Part shown: piece by piece, positions 59,228 to 64,000 of the stretch
Numbering within the stretch: the first letter of the stretch is position 1
Layout: every line of letters begins with the position of its first letter
Assembly: GCA_036925085.1 (NCBI GenBank)
Contig: JAUPFP010000028.1
Coordinates: 3,343,821 to 3,407,820 of the forward strand
Direction: 5' to 3'
Origin: Brachycybe producta
Lineage: Eukaryota; Arthropoda; Diplopoda; Playtdesmida; Andrognathidae
Length of the DNA: 64,000 nt
The notes under the pieces: model-generated
Database searches by the model: none
What the model was told of the DNA's origin: nothing
Seen by the model: only the letters and a program-made list of their open reading frames with translations
Made by a program: the position numbers and the translations under genes

Positions 59228-62200
59228 TTAGTAACGACGCATACTATTCGGCCCTTTATAAGAATCAAATCGATCCGAATTAAACGAGCTACCCGCGCCC
59301 ATTCCCATCGCGCCGCCTTGTCCGACGGCCGATGGAGGGCCTCCATACATCGAACTTTGCGTCACCATCGATTGACCCATTCCCATACTCTGCTGCCCGC
59401 CTCGAGCACTCATACCGCCCCATCTACCCCCTTGAACGTTATCAGATCCTCTCCAAGACTGAGTGTGTCCTCCATCTAACTTCCTACCGTCTCCTCCCCA
59501 CTGATCTCGAGGACCTGTTCCAATCCCTCCGCCAGAATACGATTTTCCGTCACTTCGATGATCGGATTGCGACCCACCGTGCCCCTGCCACGAATCGCTC
59601 GGACGATCGACATACCGCGATTCTCCTTGACGCCCACTGGAACCTACATAGGCATCAGAATTGCTATTAATTCCCGATCTACGGTCAGGTGGCTGTTTCC
59701 AGTCTTCTTTCAGACCCGGACGATGAATGTTCGAACTGTCGCCATCTCTGTACGATGTTCCACGGTCGTCTCTACTGTGTCCACGCAGATCCGTATCACG
59801 AGAAGGACCTCTATCGAAACGTTCCGCACGAACTGGACGACGATCGTCGTGATCATGAACTGGAGGATCTCGTCGGTTAATGTCTCGTCGAATGTTGTCA
59901 TTAAAATGGTCTGGTTTGCGTTCAAACGTATCGGGTCGCCTTTATGATTACAAAATTGTTAACAATTTTAGAACAAAATTCAACCGAATAAAACATTGCA
60001 ATAATGACCTGTCACTATGGAATGCTCCTGTCGAGACAAAGCGGGGACCAGGGATGTTCGGTCGCTTTCTTTCTTCGATATGATCGGGAGCGTGCGGCTC
60101 GAACGCACGCTTGATGGGACGACGCTGATCTTCAAATCTGTTGCCACTTCAAAGCATAAATAAATAATCAAAAACTCGAAGTCGTTGCTCATAAGCAGAC
60201 TTGGAGCCTTTACAGACAAGCTACTTTTAGTGGTCGCGTTTGACTACAAAAAGCAGCCAAAAAAAGACGACTGATGGCTGTGCTATGGTTGACAATGTTT
60301 TACTATGCAAAGCGCCCAGACCTTCTCAAGACCTGTCCAATTGCAGTGGCCGAACGGTGGTCGACCCCAGCCACTGACGGCAGCACTTCAACGACACTGA
60401 GCACTTTCAAAGTACATGTCATTTCCCTTAAGATGGAACAATAAAAGTTTTTCCCGCAGCATAGTCTATTTTATATGATTGGCTACTGCGGGCCGTTCCT
60501 GTCTATTATGACCACTTTTTGCAATTTACTCAACTAGACCAGGTCTCGAGTAGTCGGTTTCTTCCAGTTTGCAGACCATCTCGACCACTGAAAAGTCGCT
60601 TGTCTGTAAATGCCATTAAAGTAAATACCTCAAGCGCTCTCTGTTCTTGCGCAATTCTTCTCTTTCCCTTTCGATGCGTTCCCTTTCCATTCTTTGCTTC
60701 TCGCGTTCTAGACGTAAAACTTCGGCTCGCTCTCTTTCCAGTTTCTCCCTTTCGATTCTATAAAACCAGAAGTTAAGAGAGCCATGTTACAATACGATCA
60801 AAAAAGTTAATTGAAAATCTTATTAAGAATATTCTCAAGTGTCGTCAAGAACTGCTAACGCGCACCTCAGACGTTCCCTTTCGCGTTCCAACCTAACCGA
60901 CTCCTCTCTCTGCTTTCTTTCGATCTCGCGCTGCCTAACCATATCCTGATGACGACGACGTTCCTCTTCTCGATTCTTACGTTCGTAATCACGGCTTCGC
61001 TGACGCATTCTCTCGTCCTAAACAATAATAAAGAAACGATTAGACGAATTGAAAAATTTCAATTAAAGTTGTCTTTTACAGTGATACGCCTAAAAGTGAG
61101 CGGATTCCTCGGACGAATGCCAAAAGGCCTGTGCAGTATCGGTCTACGAAAAGGACGACGATCTCTGTTTCCAAACGGTCTGTTGAGGCCACCACGACGA
61201 ACGACACGCTCTTTACTAGACTTCCGACTTTCGGATCGATTTGCTCGTTTACGTCTCTCCGCATCCTTGTCTTTGCTTCCTTCCTTCGAAGCGGTTTTTC
61301 CTTCGGTCGATTCCTCAGCCTTTTCCTTTTCGTTCTTATCGACCACGTCCGTCTTTTCGGTTTCTTTTTCTTTCACTTCGGCGCCTTCGTCCATTTTTTT
61401 CTCTGCGGGTAATTCGTCTTTTATCTCCATAGAAACTCCGTCCTTTTTCTCGGGAAACTTTTTCGCTGGACTAACGGGCTTTGTAACAACTTTACGATTA
61501 GAACTGACCGGTTCAGCTTTCGCCTAAAATACAACAAAAACATAATTAATTTCTCTAGAAAATGAATACGATTAAATAGCGCACAAAACCAACCTTTTCG
61601 ACCGAAATTAAGCGTCCGTGAAGTTCAGTACGATGCAAGTGCTGAATACATTTTGCTGCATCCTCGACGGTTGCCATCGTGACAAAACCGTAACAGCGAG
61701 ATCCCGAAGAACGGGCGTTCGAGACAATCTTTGCTCCAACAACCTTTTTTCGGGCAAAAAAAAAATACACATAGGTTTACAAAAAATCAATATTAAAAAT
61801 TAAAACTCATAATTAAATACTTTTCCATGTTTGCTAAACAAGGCCTTCAAATCGGTAGCTCGCGTAGTGGATGAAAGTCCCGTAACCCATAGATTCTTTC
61901 CACTTCCAACAGGACGAGTTTGCTTTGGACGATCTAAATAAACCAAAAAAAAAAAAGATTGTAAAATGGAACTTCGTTAAATCGCGTCGTAACCATACCC
62001 AGAGCCTTTGCATCTTTAGGCGGAGACGTGGTCTCGCTTCCAACGGTGCTGAAAATTAAAACAGATTGGTTTAAGGCTCAGAAGCTACAATCAAGAGCGC
62101 TCTCTCCTTCGTCATCACTAAACAGCAACAATAAATTTACCAAAACATCACGCGACTTTTTGGTTTGACAAGTATCTTAATGGCCAAATTAACCCTTAAA

Positions 62201-64000
62201 TCCAAATCATCATCACAACGAACTGCTGCTCTACCCTTAATTATACAAATCGTAAAACATTCTGCTAGTGGGATAGGGGCTGCCATTCTTTAGATAACTA
62301 ACCGATTTCTCTTAACACCTTTAATTTTATAATAACGGGTTTTAAGAACCTAGACACAATAGGCGTTGGCACGTGCTGCATGACGCCATAGACGAAATTT
62401 TCAGTGAAACTTGATAATTCCAAAAACATGGTCTCGATTCTAACCACAATCCTATCTTCAAAATGTGTTTTGAACTATTAAGTTGCAATCGATTCTTGAA
62501 TGTCGTGGCCAGGTAGTAGGGGTCTTTTGAAAGCTTATTAAAACGGGATTTTACTATAAACCCTTTCTAATTAAACTAATTTGCTCGACCTATGTTACAG
62601 ATAATTTCACTTCAAAACAGTCCATTTAGCAACAGTTTCGAGTTGTCGTTTGGTTTCTAGAGCCATTCGCGCTACTGTGGAACCGCCAAATTGACCACTA
62701 TTAAAAACACGTGCAACTCTGGAGTGTCTAGGCTCTTAACAATTGACTTGACATATGATGGTTGAGTGTTTGTCCACGTCATGAAGTGGTGTGCGTCGCC
62801 AAACACAACACATGAAAGCCAACAGATTCAAACATCAGCTGGTCTTTCCAAACTGCAAGTCAAAAGTGGATGTATTGCTATAGAGGAGCTAGTTTCAACT
62901 TCTTCACTTTTGGTTACCAAAGTGATTGCGGTGACGATGTTTCACCTTTCGTTTGAACAAGACTTATCCAAAGCAACTGTTATCTTTGTTTCATGTTGTT
63001 ATGGGTTTTCATGCGCTGCACTGAGTTATGAGTTCCGTGTCTTGTTGGCGCTCAAGAACTCAATACAAAATCTAGAAAACTTAACTTAAACGTGCCTTGC
63101 TAACGTGTACATGTGAACCCTATGTTGTTTATAAATCGTAAAAATCTTAAAAAGGTACGTTTAATACGTAATATCCGAGAACTGCAGTCGAGTATGTGAC
63201 AGGCAAATCCCGAGACACGTAAAACAAGACAAGTTCTCAGCATTCTTACATCTTCTTAAGAGCAATAAATGCTCCTTCATATGACTATGCGTCAATTTCG
63301 AAGTGAAATATAACTGCAACCATCATATATGGACAACATTTAACGTGCTCTTGCAAACACACCAATACGGAGTTTATGCTTAAATCGCTTCTTTGTAAAA
63401 AAAATAAAATTTTGGAACTAGGGCTACGATTTAAAGCGACGTTTTATTTTCAATGTTGCAGTGCTCGTAGACTCAAAACTGATCATTGTAAAATTTATTT
63501 TCAACATCCAGTCCCAATTCCAATGAATAGAATTTCAAATAACCATCGACGTTCGTCAACAATTCACCACCAGACCACAGCAGCATCTCCTGCTTTTGTT
63601 TTCCCCCACGATATCGAACTGGAAGATGCGGGAAAAGGGAGCAAAGGGGCTCGACCTTAAATGAAAGCCCTGAAGAGGACAATAAAGTGGCCCTCTTTTG
63701 GGTGGGTGTAAGTTGTGAACAAACCTTTTTAATTTATTGGCCGATGATGGTGATGACTTGCCGTCCTCCTGCTTATCACCGCTGTCAGCAACTTCGCCAC
63801 TTTCCTTCATGACCGTGGTAGATGCAGAAATCACCTTGCTTTTGTTACTACCGTCATCACCTTTTGCACCTTCATCATTAGCAGAAAAATCGGCAGATAC
63901 ATTGCTCTTTGCCTCCGAACTGTTAGCTTCTTTTTCTTCGGAGGCAGTAGCAGCAGCTGCAGACATTTTCGAACTCGTTTCTTCTTCGTCGTCGTCGTCT
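59228..64000 (-). CDS. SAFB: Scaffold attachment factor B-like RNA-binding protein, 5' end beyond window
   Basis: SAFB/SLTM proteins are nuclear RNA- and chromatin-binding regulators. Exons within the window are 63725-64000 (open to the edge), 61999-62048, 61821-61933, 61594-61743, 61080-61523, 60866-61017, 60629-60757, 60009-60137 and 59228-59939. The first visible part is acidic and Ser/Lys-rich ([16 protein letters not shown]); the SAP domain expected upstream is not seen. One RRM spans two exons: [46 protein letters not shown] and [14 protein letters not shown], matching SAFB. Next come a Lys/Glu-rich region, an R/E-rich helix ([20 protein letters not shown]) and a long Arg/Gly/Asp-rich tail ending MRRY, as in SAFB. 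All phases close. The SAFB versus SLTM choice is not resolved; invertebrates usually have one gene. Confidence 0.92.
60208..60611. mobile_element. MITE with TTTACAGACAAG ends
   Basis: Left end TTTACAGACAAGCTACTTTTAG and right end AAAAGTCGCTTGTCTGTAAA are inverted repeats, with GTGGTCG / CGACCAC further in. The 404-bp element occupies most of the SAFB-like intron 60138-60628. Confidence 0.8.
62049..63724. other. Large intron of the SAFB-like gene
   Basis: This 1.7-kb stretch separates the acidic N-terminal exon from the small exon before the RRM. Open frames in it lack family similarity. Part may be retained or alternative sequence, but nothing supports a separate gene. Confidence 0.55.

Noticed and set aside
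62766-63089. 107-codon plus-strand frame in the SAFB-like intron
   Set aside because: It has no recognisable domain and no supporting splice or codon evidence, and it lies in a large intron on the opposite strand.

Overview
The window is animal nuclear DNA. Its genes are split by short GT-AG introns, it is AT-rich, and every identifiable protein is a metazoan family: PSMB4, BLOC1S6, SLC5, TMLHE, Tret1-type sugar porters, CEP78, RNF111/Arkadia, ALG13 and SAFB. Many introns are only 50-120 bases, and introns and spacers are full of small fold-back transposons. Four trehalose/sugar transporter genes in a row and a short CCTAA run point to an invertebrate, possibly an arthropod or a relative, but the species cannot be fixed from sequence alone. 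CEP78 implies a ciliated lineage.

Layout, left to right: PSMB4 (minus, 3' end cut off by the window); BLOC1S6/pallidin (plus), head-to-head with PSMB4; a 15-exon SLC5 Na+/inositol-or-glucose cotransporter (minus, 4.3-16.1 kb); two tandem trimethyllysine dioxygenase paralogs (minus, 18.1-27.2 kb); four head-to-tail intronless Tret1-like sugar porters (minus, 29.2-41.7 kb); CEP78 (plus, 12 exons, 42.9-48.7 kb); an Arkadia/RNF111-type RING E3 ligase (minus, 50.9-56.1 kb plus a 5' leader near 57.3 kb); ALG13 (plus, 57.8-58.7 kb), head-to-head with the E3 gene; and a SAFB-type RRM protein (minus, 59.2 kb to beyond the window). I rebuilt the exons of the split genes by hand from splice signals, reading phase and family similarity. 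All exon phases close, giving proteins of about 124 aa (BLOC1S6), 669 (SLC5), 424 and 447 (TMLHE-like), 622 (CEP78), 877 (RNF111-like) and 175 (ALG13).

The genes do not form one pathway. There is a local metabolic/transport theme: a Na+-coupled solute carrier, carnitine-biosynthesis-type dioxygenases and an expanded sugar-transporter array. The rest are housekeeping genes: proteasome, lysosome-related organelles, N-glycosylation, centrosome, ubiquitin signalling and nuclear RNA binding.

The unusual content is mostly in the non-coding DNA. It includes a Helitron-like family with a conserved hairpin-plus-CTAG end, several palindromic MITE families (two copies with 8-bp target duplications, one with a 3-bp TTA), MITEs nested inside other elements, a palindromic GCCAAA minisatellite, and two insertions dated by an intact empty site in a duplicated transporter flank. 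A block with GATAA-type motifs is conserved upstream of three transporter copies. Two GC-AG introns are inferred, one in a TMLHE paralog and one in ALG13. I found no clearly new multi-gene system.
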